A stretch of 58,667 nt of DNA from Hypholoma sublateritium FD-334 SS-4 (taxonomy: Eukaryota; Basidiomycota; Agaricomycetes; Agaricales; Strophariaceae), in NCBI GenBank assembly GCA_000827495.1, contig KN817579.1, forward strand, positions 181,826 to 240,492, in the 5' to 3' direction. Under the pieces are notes generated by a model that was given only the letters and a program-made list of their open reading frames with translations, was not told the DNA's origin and made no database searches. A program made the position numbers and the translations under genes. Shown here piece after piece: positions 11,701 through 23,621 of the stretch (position 1 is its first letter; every line of letters begins with the position of its first letter).

Positions 11701-14470
11701 CGGGGAGCCATTAGGTTAAAGCGTCGGCTACGATCGCGCGGCGCTCGCATGTCCGGGCACGCGTCTTGGGGGATTACGCCTGAGGGGACGTTCAGCGTGG
11801 GAATGTCGCAAGGCGGGAGATGCGATGACGATCGCTGGGCGCTTTCAGGGGCGCGCAGCGGTGCAGGCGGGAGCGGTGCGGGGTGGACGAACTGTCCGGC
11901 GCTACAAAGCGTCTCCCTCGAGCGCTGGCCCGATTGCAACGACAAGAGCAGCAAAGGGAGGTTTATAAAGTACTTATATATAAACGGGACATGCGCGCCT
12001 GGAACGCGATATTAGCCCCCGGCTCGAGCACGCGATGTCTCCGCCGCACAGCGCGCGCGTCGTCGTACGCATATGGCTGGCGCCGGGCGGGCTGCGAACG
12101 CGATGCACGTCGAGCGCCCACGCGAAGACCGGCGCCGCCGCCTGTCCTCCCGCGTGCTCTACGGAAGCCGTGCCGAAGCACCCCGCCAATCCGCACCGCA
12201 GGCAGCCGGACGCGCGCCGTCCTCCAGCGCGCAGTGGACGCGTGGTGTCCGCGGCGCCTAAAACATTGCTATAAATATGCCCAGATGCAGAGCTCGTCGA
12301 CTAAACGAGGGCCGCGGGTCAAGCAGGAGCATCGGCGCACGCGGTGGGTGCTGTGTGGACGCGGGGAGTGGCGTCGTGCATCGCAGAACGGGGGGGGTGG
12401 GGTTCGCGGGTGCGTCGGGCGACGCGGTCGAGGTGTGGTACGCGCCGTGCGTCCTTGGAGAGCCAACAGGAACAACGCGACCGCATGCGTCGGCAGCACG
12501 GAGCGACCGCCCGCAGAGCGCGCGCACGCGGCAGGCAGACGGCGTCGTATCTGCGCAATCGCACGCGCGCTGCATGGGGTGCCGCCGCATGCCGCGCACG
12601 CAGCGTCAGTGGTACATAGCATGCGGGCGCTGCCGATGGCGCGAGCGCACCGTGTTCCGCGGCTCGGTGCGCAGCGTAGCCGCTCGCTCCCTGCCTCGTT
12701 CCGCGCACATGGACGCCCCTGTGCGTTGTATCCGCTTGCGCTGCAGCTATACACGTGAAATGCACGCCTAGCTAGCGCTGTAAACGCCCGCATCGAGAAC
12801 GCGATATCCCACCGCGCGGCATGCACCCCCTTTTCGGGCATACCACCGGCGCTGGACGTGACGTTGGGCGGGACGTGCGCTCGAGCGTCCGCGTCAGGAC
12901 TTGGCCGTGCACGGCACCGCTGCGCTCCTGCTGGAGCGGCGACGCCGGCAGCGGGCACAGGGATCGGGCTGCGAACGCGGAGGGAGACGCGCTTGGTGCC
13001 AGATACAGCGGCGGCGTGCAGTGGGCGGAGAGCGCCTCGCGCACGGGGGAAAGACGCCGAGGGTCTCACGGGTGTCTGCGTGTCTCCAGCGCCCGACGCG
13101 CGCCCATTCAGCGCGCAGGTCAAGGCGCAGCCGGGCGACACGCGCAACGTAATCATGTACCGCGGGTGCCGCCTGCTGTGTCTCGGTCTGTACCGCCCGT
13201 GCGTGCGCGCATACACGCTGCGATCCCACCCACCGGAGTCTGCGCTGCCTGCAGCGCGGCGTGTGCATCGCGCGGGTGGCTTAACTTGCGCCGCCGCAGA
13301 TGCGCGTTGGCGAATTCATCATGTGCGCGGAGAACGAACACGGAGGACAGTCGGGCGGTGCTCAATTCCCGCAAATGCCGCGGCTGCGGGAGCGTGGAGG
13401 ACACGGGGAGTATGCAGTGCGACTCACGCGTGTGCGTATGCCGCGGTGGGCGTTCGGCGAGGCGCGCAAGCTGGGCATTCGGCGTGAAGCTCTGCATATC
13501 TTGGAAGGTGGGGGAGCAAGGGCGGCGCCCGCGGGTGTGGGCGTGGACGGTGCCAGCGCTGCCGCGCAGGGAGAAATGCTGTAGCGCGTGCGGCGGCGCA
13601 GGTGAGAGCGGCGTCGGGTGGAACGGCGGCGTTCTGCGTAGAGTGGGATGAGGAACATGCGCGTGTGCGCCGGCGTGGGGAGTGCGTGCGTGCACATAGG
13701 GCGCTGAAGGGAAGCCCAGCCCACGGGCGGACGTGGCAGAGGGGCGATAGCACGCGGGTGCTGCGACTGTATAGAAGGGAGGGACGGCCTGAGCTGCGCG
13801 GGAGAGGGGTGGACCGCGCAGGTGCGTCGCAGAGGAGGAAGTAGACCGGTGGCCGTTCCCTCGGCGGCTTCCGACCTAGGGAGGAAGTGCGACGTCGATT
13901 TCTGAGGCGCGTCATGCGGCGCAGGCGGGAGCAGCGCTGGGTGGCCGGGAGCTGTGCGGCTTCCTGCAACGCGAAATAGGTGGGACGGTAGTGGACGCGG
14001 CTTCGCGAGCGTGCAGCACGCCTGGCGCCCGCGAGCCGGGTGTATAGGCGCATGTCATGGTTGGGGGACGGAGAGGCGCAAGCCCTGCATGCAGCATGAA
14101 GAACTGCATCGCCGCGAAGGGAGGGGACTGGTGCGGGCGGCGTACTCGTCCGTACGGAGGGGGGATGTCCAGCGCGGGGGCGTTCCAGCGGGAGATGGCA
14201 TCACGGTGGTAGGCGCGTTTCAGGAGCGGGCAGCGGCGCAGGCGTAGCGCCCGTGTGCATCGGGCGCCGCGGTCGGGTGCGGTCCATGGACGCAGGTGCG
14301 CCGGAGGGACGCCCAGCGCGCCCCGTCGTGCGTCGGTGCTGCACGTGTGCGAAGGGAGGGGAGCAGCGGCAGCGAGGACGCGGGCAGAGGAGTACGCGTG
14401 CGGGATCGCGCTCGGGACGGGGATGCGATGTACGGGTCCGGGCGTGCTCCGCGCAACATCTCCACTAAAA
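8780..14470. repeat. GC-rich, CpG-dense repeat block (right part) with long diverged direct repeats
   Basis: About 5.7 kb of extremely CpG-rich DNA. A large direct repeat relates 8810-9497 to 13179-13953 (for example GCGCATACACGCTGCGATCC at 8848 and 13207, and GCGGCGTTCTGCGTAGAGTG at 9321 and 13624). A smaller piece recurs near 11811-11890. Long frames on both strands (such as 12269-13216 and 12821-13651) are low-complexity Arg/Ala/His/Pro and are rejected as genes. Two ambiguous bases lie at 9139 and 9342. This looks like an accumulated subtelomeric repeat rather than coding DNA. Confidence 0.8.
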
Positions 14471-15934
14471 AAAGCAATCGCTACTCCATGGGTGTTGAAT
14501 GACGCCGTGGTGGACGAAAGCTCGCGAAACGCAACAAGGCTCGATTAGCTCTTGTTTTCGTCTGTAGTTTATTCTATGTCAGTTCGATGAGACTGATATT
14601 ATTATTGACTGATTCACGATTAACTTGATATGCTAGCTTTCCTAAGTATAATACTACACCATCTTGGAATGACACAGTTTCTCGGGATCTGCCAACGTTC
14701 CCGCGAGCAACGGATACGCAGTCATACACGATATCTGACCCATACATCATCGAAGCTTCCCAGCTACCGGCTGCTGATGTTAACGATTTTTTAGGTCTAA
14801 TTATGCTAATATTTGAGATATTTATACCCTCTCGCGGTGGTGTGATCCCGTATATCTAGCCTCCAATAAACTACGACGAGCGAATTTTTACGACCGATAT
14901 TTGCACCGTGGAGGAGCAGCCAAACATATGTGGAATCTAACTGGCTGTTCATAAAAGTGACACCTTGTAACAGGCGGTCAATGTGCGAGGAATTCCTGGC
15001 TTATGGTATTGAAGTTGGCCATCATCATACTTAGAAGTGGCCGAAATGGTGTGTTGGGTCTATAAATAATATTCATCTGAGTGGTTCATGCGTTGAATAA
15101 TCAGTCATCCTCAGATACAAAATTAGTCTGTACGTAGCACAATCTATTATTATGCTGATCGATAATTATAACATTGCTCGCCACTGCGCACATCACAAAT
15201 AGACCTCGGAACCGCGCTGTCTTCAAAATCCCGAACTGCTTGTTCGACAACGCATGTTCCTCTACACTGACGATATGAACGTTCTACCTTTCTCTGTTCC
15301 ACGGAGATTTTATTTCATCTGGAAAGGAATATCGCCCGTTTACTTCCCCATAACAAAAGTTTCCGTTGATCAAAACTATCATTATCTACGAATACTGCGG
15401 TATGACCGGACACCTCCGCTTCCATGAAAGTATTCATATTTATAAACTACACGTTGGGTGTCTTCCTCATCAGACGGAGATTTCGGGCTCAGAACAACAA
15501 TGCCAAATGAACGAGGTGAAAGACAGCAGCGCAGACACTTATTAGTAGTGCTCCGCATCTAAACGTGCAAATCCGACGCTGTCGGTATTGTATTATGGCT
15601 GTGAGAATAATGGCTTAATTCCACGATATTAGAGTGGCTGGTATCAAGCATCTAAAGCCTTTTTGAAGTAGCAAAGAAGCCAAATATGCAGTCGATCTAA
15701 ATGATGTAACTGATGTTACTAATCTTTGAACAGTGGAGAGCATTCAATTGACCGTCCATTTCCCAAGACGTGGCGGTTCTTCGATTTGCCTAACCGTTAT
15801 CCCGCAGCTCGGAAACGGGTTCTCTGATAATGTAGACCACCCACGCCAGCCCACGCCGTACTTGCGCTATTTGTACGGCGTCCAAAAGCTAAATTAACCC
15901 CGTATAGCATCCAGAATAAACCGATTAGTTTAGG
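14471..15934. other. Intergenic region upstream of oxalate decarboxylase
   Basis: AT-rich, with no open frame of note on either strand. It presumably contains the promoter and regulatory region of the downstream gene, but I recognise no specific regulator site other than the TATA box. Confidence 0.6.
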
Positions 15935-15942
15935 TATAAAAG
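15935..15942 (+). promoter_or_regulatory. TATA box of the oxalate decarboxylase gene
   Basis: TATAAAAG, 48 bp upstream of the ATG at 15990. With transcription expected some 30 bp downstream, the ATG at 15945 would lie too close to be used, which favours 15990 as the start. Confidence 0.65.
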
Positions 15943-15989
15943 AGATGCCTTGCCTTGATTATTTCGTTGTGATATCACCCCAAGCTACG

Positions 15990-18466
15990 ATGATCACAGT
16001 GCCATTCGGCCTGACTTCCCTCCTCTTTGTCACAATGTGCTCGGCTGCTCCAGCATTACTTGCAGCATCAAGTACTACCCAGGCAAACATGACTGTAAAT
16101 GCTACCCAGACAATCTCCACTGCGGACGCGACGGCAACCGTCCCATTTATCAGCACAGATTTGAACGAAGTCCTTTGGAATTCGAGTGATGCCCAACCGG
16201 ACCCTCAGGCTATCCGTGGCTCACTCGGGGCGACGATCCTGGGCCCCACAGACGATTTCATCACTGTAGAGAATGCTGACCTTCTCGCACCACCAACCAC
16301 AGATAACGGGTTCACGTAAGCCCATCACTTTTTTTGTTTGCTTCTAAGCTTTAATTTTATTCTCTAGTCAAAACGCTAAATGGCCGTTTAGCTTGAGTAA
16401 AAACCGACTGCAAACAGGCGGGTGGTCTCGTCAAGAAAATGGTGAGTTTTCTAGCATCTGTTTCTATCTGACAAGTGTATTTACGTGCGTATACTATTTC
16501 AGTCAATGTCATGCCATTTGCCACGAGTGCGTAGACCTAAAGACAATTTTAACTAGCCACTACTTATACCTAGTATGATTCATAGAGATGGCGGGTGTCA
16601 ATATGAGATTGACCGCCGGTTCGATTCGGTAGGCCAATATTACGCTCTGTCACACACGCATATATCTAATAAGCCGCTAGCGAGCTACATTGGCACACGA
16701 CTGCAGAGGTACGTGCTCTAATTAAGTGATATCATGCGCGCATGTAACGCCAGAACTTGCGTCATAGTGGGCCTACGTTATAAAAGTACGATGTTCGCCA
16801 ATGTTTCAATATTCCTTAGCTCACGATGCATTCTCGTGGTAGGGGACAACCCAAGTCACGGCCGTTGACACGAATGGCAGGAATTTCATAGGCACGGTGG
16901 TAAATAAAGCACTACTCTATATTTACACCCGGCACGGCTAACAATAGCGTCTAGGAAGCAGGTGATCTATGGTATTTTCCACCTGGGATACCGCACTCCC
17001 TGCAAGCTACTGCGGATGACCCCGATGGCTCGGAATTTCTTTTGGTGAGTAGCCATCTTACTTTTGTCCCGCGGTTGTCTAATAACCCTTGATTTACGCT
17101 ATCAAAAGATCTTCCCTGACGGTGACTTCAGCGACGACTCCACCTTCTTGGTTGGTGAATTCTTTAATGATATGCATATACTTAGATGCTGACATCCACA
17201 AAGCTGACAGATTGGATGTCACACGTACCCGTGGACGGTAAGGCTCTCCTCTTTAACACGGTCTCATTCCCAATACTAATGCCTGTATCCGCTAGTGCTG
17301 ACGAAGAACTTCCAATCGTGCGCTTAATTATAAACGGCGCACACGAGTTAAAAAGCTAATCTCCCTTTACGCAGTTCCCCGGCCGCTTTTGCGCATATAC
17401 CAGCAGAACAACTGTACATTTTCCCGGGCAGTGAGCTTGCCGTCTCTTGACCAACATATATACTCTAAAAACAAATTCAACAAATTTAGCTCCTCCTGCC
17501 GATGGAAACTCTTCTCTTCCAGTCAGTCCCAATGGGCTCGTCGAGAATTCCCTTTCGTTCGCATTCTCGAAGGTCGCACCGACTCAGCTTAATGGCGGTA
17601 CGGTTAAGATAGTCGACTCACGCTCATTCCCCGTGTCCACGGCCATCGCCGCGGCTGATATCTTCCTTGAGCCTGGTGCAATCAGGTTAGTCATCGTGAT
17701 CATATTTCATGCATATCTCCGTGCTAAATTCATTGTCCGAACCCCAGAGAGCTTCATGTAGGACAAATAATTGGCTTAATTCCACGTTATCATGCTGAAT
17801 ATCTGCTCTAAGTGGCACCCTACTCAGGATGAATGGGGCTTCTTCATGTAAGTGTTTTGGTTCCTTCATCGTTATTCCTCCCTCACAGACGTTCAGGGCA
17901 GGAGAAGGCCGCGTCACAATATTCGCCTCCCAGTCGATTTCAGGAACGTTTAACTATGTGGTGCGTGAGGTGTTCTCTGACAATCGATATGAGCGACTCA
18001 ATGTGAGGTAAATCTAGGCCGGCGATATTGGTGCAGTGTCCTCTTTCTTAATTCTTGACGTCTACTAATCACCTTCACATCTCAAAGCTTACATTCCTGC
18101 AGGAATGGGTGAGCAAATACTTCGTGAACAGGTCTAACAGGCTAAATGTATCCACAGGACACTACGTTGAGAATACAGGAAATACTACGTTACATTTCTT
18201 GGAGATATTCAATACCGGTAAGAATTGAAACGCTCGAAAAGAAAGACGACACATTGATTGAAATTATCGTTACAGATAAATTTGAGGACATCAGCTTGAG
18301 CACGGTACGCCTATTTTGTATACTCTTCTACTGGGATTGACAGCACAAAATTTTGCAGTGGCTTGCCCTGACTCCCGTGGACCTCGTAAAGGCTCATCTC
18401 GGGTTCGACGACGAGACTATCTCCCACCTGTTCAAGACCGAACAGACCATCATCGGGCCAGCATGA
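15990..18466 (+). CDS. Oxalate decarboxylase, secreted bicupin (21 exons)
   Basis: Exons: 15990-16315, 16368-16441, 16503-16526, 16586-16628, 16681-16708, 16768-16785, 16843-16899, 16955-17044, 17109-17150, 17204-17237, 17296-17317, 17375-17430, 17490-17685, 17748-17757, 17813-17847, 17897-17960, 18018-18030, 18088-18108, 18158-18217, 18276-18304, 18359-18466. The sum is 1350 nt, 449 aa, with all phases closing. A signal peptide (about 1-20) precedes an Asn-X-Ser/Thr-rich N-terminus. Cupin 1 carries Mn ligands H159, H161, E165 and H204, and substrate Arg R130 (GGWSRQEN). Cupin 2 carries H340, H342, E347 and H386, with R337. The enzyme converts oxalate to formate and CO2, controlling extracellular oxalate in wood-decay fungi. 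Oddities: the lid over site 1 reads SDDST (228-232), giving Asp at the position of the bacterial catalytic Glu of SENST, and exon 14 is only 10 nt, splitting H340 from W341-H342. Apart from the lid, the gene looks intact. Confidence 0.95.
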
Positions 18467-18903
18467 CGCGCATCAAACCTGCTACCATAGACAATGACGA
18501 ACTTTTGACGTGTAGACCTTTACGAAATTTATTCCCAATATGATGATTTCTTTGTACGATCCATTGTGTGAAGGTGCCAAGTAGATGGCACACACTGAGA
18601 TGCAACAGTACAATACAACTTGCTTAGTCCTGCCAAATGAGTAATGAGAAAGTGCATATGTATTTTTGTATCGTAAAGGTCATCGCGAAGGTACTAGGTA
18701 TGGTACACGAGAACATAAAACAACAAGCAATTATTGGTCAGAGGCAGACACGACGTAACCAATCAACAGTAGAAAAAGACCATCATCACAGCGCATACGT
18801 ACGTGCATAGACAGCGTCAGTCCAAGAACGCGGGCGCGCCGTAGATAAGTAGCAGCGCGCGCCCATATTTTACCCCCCTCCCCGCAGCGGCCCCTCGCGC
18901 CGC
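18467..18903. other. Convergent 3' intergenic region
   Basis: Lies between the ends of the oxalate decarboxylase (plus) and MADS (minus) genes. It presumably holds both 3' UTRs and no open frame worth reporting. Confidence 0.6.
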
Positions 18904-21428
18904 TCACTTGGCGCCCTCGACCTCGACGTCCTGCTCGCCGTCCGCATCGCGCTCGCGGTTGTCCATGTCGACCTCAGGTGCGCTGCTCGCGTCGCCCTCC
19001 GCGTCCGCATCCGCATCGGCGTCCGCGTCGCCGTCCCCATCGCGCATCTCAGCGTCCGCGCTGGGGCCGCGCGCACCCGCACCCGCACCCGCACCAGCTG
19101 TGGAGTCCGCGTGGCTGGACGCAGGCCGCGGGCCGAGCGGCGTGTGCATGCGCACGTCGTCGCCCGCGCGCGGGGGCTGCGCGGCGGCGGGGATCTCGAC
19201 GACGGTGTGCGGCGCGGCGCTGCTGCGCCCGCTCACTGTGCCGGGCGTGCGCGTGGCGGGGGTGGGGGCGGGGACGTTCTCTGCGCCGAAGATGGTCGNG
19301 AGGTCGTCCATGCTTGAGGGGCCCGCGGTGCTACTTGGGACGGGGCCGCGCTCCCAGGGCGCGGGGCCGCGGGAGGGCGCCTTGGATCCGTGGAGGTGCG
19401 GGTGGGACACGCTGGAGGTGGGCCCGCTCGCGCCGGTGCTGGATGAGTTCGAGTTCGAAAACATGTCGAACCATGTTTCCTGTGAGTTCGTTGGCAGGCT
19501 CAGGGGGGGGCCTATAGAAAATATTATAAGTAAAGGGCAAAAAAGAAAAATATCGTGAAATGAGAAGGGGAGAATGCCAAGGAACAAAGAGTAAGTGAAC
19601 GTACCGGGTTCCATAATTGACCTGTCCCTGCCGACAGGCGCTCCATCGTGCGAGGGCCACTCCATGCCGTTTCCTCGACCCACATCACCCGTGCGTCCCG
19701 GTGGGCGACGATCGTCCGCGTCAAGGAACGCAGAGAACATATCGCCCCGCGGCGGCGGGTGGTGCTGCACACTGCCCGCGTACCCGCCCCCGCCGCGGCC
19801 CGAGATCATCCCCGGGTAGTCGTACGGCGCCGCGTCCGCGAAGCGCGGGCGCCCCGCCTCGTCGAACGTGTCCCGCGCGCCGCTGACGCTCCCGAACGGC
19901 GGCAGCGTCGGCTGCTGCTGCACGGGGATGAACGACGGCGTGGGCGGCGACGGCCCGTGCGCGCCACCGGCCCCCGGGAACATCGGCGTGTAGTGCGCGG
20001 CGTACCCGCCGCCTGCGCCCGCGCCGTACGCGGTGCGCCCGGAGGCGGGGCCGCCGAAGCGCGAGGAGGGCGCGCCGGGCTGCTCGGGGAGGTAGAGGTC
20101 GCTGCCGCCGCCGCGCGCGCCCAAAAGGGCGTCGTGCGGCGAGCGGCTGCGGCGCCCGGGGTCCATCGCGTCGAGCGCGCCGCGCGAGCGCTTGCTGTGC
20201 CCGTGTGCGTTGCCGCCGCCGCCGCCTGCGCGGGATGCGCTTGCGCTGTGGTGCCCGTGCGGGCCCGCGTGCGAGTAGGGCGAGATTGAGTGCCCTGAGT
20301 CGCGCAGGGACGAGACGCGGTCGTTGGAGATGGGGAGGAGGGAGCCGCTGGGCCCATCGTCGAAGCGCGCGGTGCCGGGGCCTGCGCTGCGCGTGTGGCT
20401 GGTGTGCATCTGGGCCGGCGGGAGGCGGGGGACGTTGCGGGGGCGGTGCCCGGGCGGGACGTATTCGTCCTACGGAATGATTGGTAAGCAATGTTGAAGG
20501 GATCCTCGGTAGCCCATCAACGTTCGAAAACGCAATGTAACGCCCGCAAACGAGGACGGGGAGGCACGTCCGTTGGGGAAGGAAGGTATGAGGATGGGAC
20601 GTACATCGTTTGACGCCCTGTCGTCGGGCGTAGTGCTCATTTTGCCCGCCTTTCTTTTCGACGACCGCGTAGGGGGATTCGCGATCGGTTCATCCTCCTC
20701 CTCGTCGACATGCCTGTCGTCGTCTTCATCGTCGAACTTAACGCCGGTGCCCGAAAAGTCGCCCGGGCCTTTGTGATCCTTGTCGCCCTGATGCTGCACA
20801 CCGATAAGCATCTGGGCCGACTTTGCAAGGCGTGACGTACCCTCAGCTGGCGCTGGACGATGTCGCGGATGTCGCTGGAGCTGTACTGGTGCAGCTTGAG
20901 CTCGTGGCCAGGCCGCTCCTCTGCGAGAATGATAAAAATAGAACAAGGGTCAGCGGGTGCGCGACGGGCAGCGGGAGGAATAGCGGGAAGGGAACACGCA
21001 CCGAAGATGATGACGGCAACGTCCACGGAGCACAGCACGCCGAGTTCGTACGCCTTTTTGAAGAGCCCGTTCTTGCGCTGGGAGCGGGCGGGCGGAGAGG
21101 CGGGGGTGGTTGGAAATCGACGACGGCGGGGAGTGTTAAGAATAGAGAAAATTTGCCAAGACATCAGCACAAAAATAGTCACTCGCGAAATTGAACGACG
21201 CGCATGCGCTCGAACGTACCTTCAGAAAAGTAACAGACCGGTTGCGTTCGTGCTGCAGGAGAACGGGCACGTCAGCGTCGCGGCGTTGGAAGGTGTGCAA
21301 ACTAGGGCACAGCATCGGCGAAAATCGCGGGCCAAAGGGACCCGCGGGCGCGCCATAGTCGATCGAAAGGGGCCGTGGACGGAAATACTCACCGTGATGG
21401 GCTGTATTTCGATCTTTCTGCGGCCCAT
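18904..21428 (-). CDS. MADS-box transcription factor, Rlm1/MEF2-type (7 exons)
   Basis: Exons 21428-21393, 21252-21220, 21077-21002, 20920-20841, 20793-20542, 20469-19605 and 19511-18904 total 1950 nt, 649 aa. The N-terminus MGRRKIEIQPIT, then RNRSVTFLKRKNGLFKKAYE and LGVLCSVDVAVIIF, is the MADS DNA-binding/dimerisation domain (1-57) of the SRF/MEF2 kind. It is followed by a MEF2-like extension (58-75), an acidic patch (about 96-110), a basic KRK cluster and a long Gly/Ser/Pro/His-rich tail ending in repeated Asp-Ala pairs. Fungal relatives bind A/T-rich sites and are classically targets of the cell-wall-integrity MAP kinase (known from yeast, not shown here). The 93-bp intron 19604-19512 is a multiple of three without stops, so naive ORF calling reads through it. 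One base is ambiguous (19299). Confidence 0.93.
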
Positions 21429-21912
21429 GGTGGTGGAAGGATGGAGGGAGGAGAATGAGCGCTTGTGGGAAGAGCACACAAACCTTGGACACATTAATTC
21501 CCTATAAACTTATCATATTATGTAATACATCCTGCCGCGTCGGCTTTTGCGAACTACGTCAATCTTGCGTCAACTCGGGTCCTCCTCCTCCCACATTGTA
21601 TTTTCCTCAACAAATGCTCTGGTTCAGAGCAATTGGAAGATGAACGAAAATTTCTAGTGAGAGAAAGTACCAGAGGTTGGTCGCTCCTCGCCCTTGCCTT
21701 ACCGGAGGCTATGCGGCCCTCGGTAGCAACCATCATTTCAACCTCCGATATCAGCCAACCCGAATTGACACACCTCCGTCTTCCATCCCATCACAGCTTC
21801 CAACGCTGGGCTGCCCGACGCTCGAAAAAAATCACCTCAACGCCTGGTGCGGTTGCTGGTTGAACGTCTAATCCAATTCTCGCATTCTCGTTTCTTGCCT
21901 GGCGCAGAAACG
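21429..21912. promoter_or_regulatory. Shared divergent promoter region
   Basis: A 484-bp segment between the divergently transcribed MADS gene (minus) and the membrane-protein gene (plus). It presumably contains both promoters. No specific motif is claimed. Confidence 0.5.
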
Positions 21913-23621
21913 ATGCAATGCTCTCTCTTCTTGTGAGTCGGGCGCTGTACTTCACCCGTCCTCGTGGCGCCTGGGCCTGCTCACTGGCCGATTCTCGTGC
22001 TCCAGCTTTCTAGGCTTCGCGCTTTTCTTTTCTGATACCGTATCTCTCGATATCTTCGTCTCCCCGACGGCGATCGCGAACTCGCCCACCCTCGTCACAT
22101 GGATGCGCGCCAGCGCCGACAGCGCCGACGCCCTCCTATTCGATCTGCGATTCATCCGCAATGGCACCGACGCGGGGCTGGCGAAGGCGAATATAAACTT
22201 GGGGCAGGACGATGATTCCGGGCACACGAATATCGTCTTTCCGTCGAATGGGTGCGTGTTTTCTTTCCGTTTCGACTACGGAGTGCCTCATGTTTTTTTA
22301 TTCGATATACGCAGCTCTTTTGAACTAGCGGCGGTCACTGGGTAATTAATCTCATTTATGGCCGCAGTGCTTTTTAATTGATGATGTATATTCACCGTCT
22401 CGAGCCCCAACTTTACGAATATCGGCAAAAGTAACGCTGTAGCGATTATCCCGCCCATCTCTACTTCAAGCGCGACGGCGACACCGACGGCAACTGCTTC
22501 GTGTGTTTTTGTCGTTATATTTCGGCTGCTCCATGATCTGTTGACACTAGGCTATCTTCAGAAGCACAGCAGTTGCTAGCTCGTCGTCGACATCCGCATC
22601 TTCGTGCGTATCTCATCACGATCATCTTTCATGTTCCTGATCAAACTCCTCATTTCAGGTCCGGAACAGCACACCCCGCGGCTGTACCCACATCAACCAA
22701 GTGCGTCCTCCCATCATCCCCCATCACACACCCCGCCAACGCTGACCTAGAACCCCCGCCCTTCTCGCCGCCAGCCCGTCAGCGTCCGCCACCGCCGCCC
22801 CGCGCCCGCACCCCAACCTCCCCGCGCTCGTCGGCGGCATCCTCGGCGCGCTCGCAGGCCTCGGCCTCCTCGCCGCCCTGCTCATATTCATGCACCGCCG
22901 CCGCGCCGCCGCCGCGCGCAAGCGCCTCACGTTCCACCGCGATATGATGGTCCAGCGCCGCCTCTCGCGCGCGCCGTCCCTCCCCGTACTGGGCCTCGCG
23001 CACCCGCGGCCCAGCGAGACGTTCGCGGAGGATGTGGAGCAGGGGCTGCCGCACGTCGAGCCCGCGGCGCCCCCGGGGATCGGTGCTGAAGGTGGTGAAG
23101 AGCGGGTCGTAGATGCGCCGATGCGTTCGGCGCCGTTGGGCACGGGCCACATCGTGCCCCCGCCGCGCGGCCCGCGCCCGGCCGCGGCGAAGCGTATCGG
23201 TACACTCACGACGCTGCGCACGACGGGCTCGCCGCTCTCCTCCCCCCGCGCCCCAGGCGCCCCTCCCTCCACACCGACCACGCCCGGTATCGCCTTCCCC
23301 GCCGTGCCCAACACCGCGCCCCCAGCCCCGCCCGCGCCGACGCGCACGCCACGCCAGCGCGACCTCGCCGCGCGCCAGGCGATGCTGCGGCGCCAGATGG
23401 CGGACCTCGCCCTCGAGCTCGAGGGCGCGAGCACGCGGAGCCCGATGAGCGCGGTGTCTGCGGCGAGCGGGCCGAGCGGGGGGCGCGCGGGTGAGATTCG
23501 GGTGGCGCTGGATGATATGCAGCGCCAGATGGTGTGGCTGCGCGTGCAGGAGACGGGTGCGTGGGCGCTGCACCTCACGGACGTGCTGCCGCCGGGCCAT
23601 GCACGGTACATGCGGCCGTGA
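21913..23621 (+). CDS. Single-pass membrane protein with Ser/Thr-rich ectodomain (7 exons)
   Basis: Exons 21913-21932, 22006-22251, 22315-22341, 22405-22500, 22562-22603, 22659-22700 and 22751-23621 total 447 aa, and all internal junctions are phase 2. The start begins a signal peptide (MQCSLFFFLGFALFF). Residues about 20-120 form an extracellular domain with a WMRAS...DLRFI pattern seen in many uncharacterised basidiomycete membrane proteins, followed by a Ser/Thr/Ala/Pro stalk. One membrane segment (about 183-205, VGGILGALAGLGLLAALLIF) is followed by an RRRAAAARKR stop-transfer cluster. The cytoplasmic tail is Pro-rich, with a predicted helix (about 365-390) containing two RRQM/QRQM repeats. 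This architecture resembles fungal surface sensors of the Mid2/Skg6 layout; no function is assigned. It shares a promoter region with the MADS gene. Confidence 0.82.

Noticed and set aside
8595..13651. Long open frames in the GC-rich block (8595-9527, 12269-13216, 12821-13651 and others)
   Set aside because: They occur in several frames of both strands over the same DNA, are Arg/Ala/Pro/His low-complexity, lack motifs, and reflect scarcity of AT-rich stop codons.
16618..16630. tRNA T-loop-like GGTTCGATTC
   Set aside because: It lies inside a coding exon of oxalate decarboxylase (AGSIR) with no tRNA arms around it; no tRNA was found in the window.
16780..16842. Apparent frameshift after WAYVIK in oxalate decarboxylase
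   Set aside because: A 57-bp GT-AG intron (16786-16842) in phase 0 restores GTTQVTAVDTNGR; there is no frameshift.
17758..17812. Apparent 55-bp insertion inside the HWH metal-binding motif
   Set aside because: It has GTAGG...CTAAG borders and normal intron length; removal rejoins H-WH in frame, so it is an intron.
19512..19604. Hydrophobic insert within the MADS protein frame
   Set aside because: The segment reads as a membrane-like stretch only because a 93-bp intron has no stop; GTACG and ATAG borders and T-rich content mark it as an intron.
19721..23611. Long frames opposite or overlapping the MADS and membrane-protein genes
   Set aside because: Antisense or out-of-frame shadows of high-GC exons; the real genes have family motifs and consistent splice phases.
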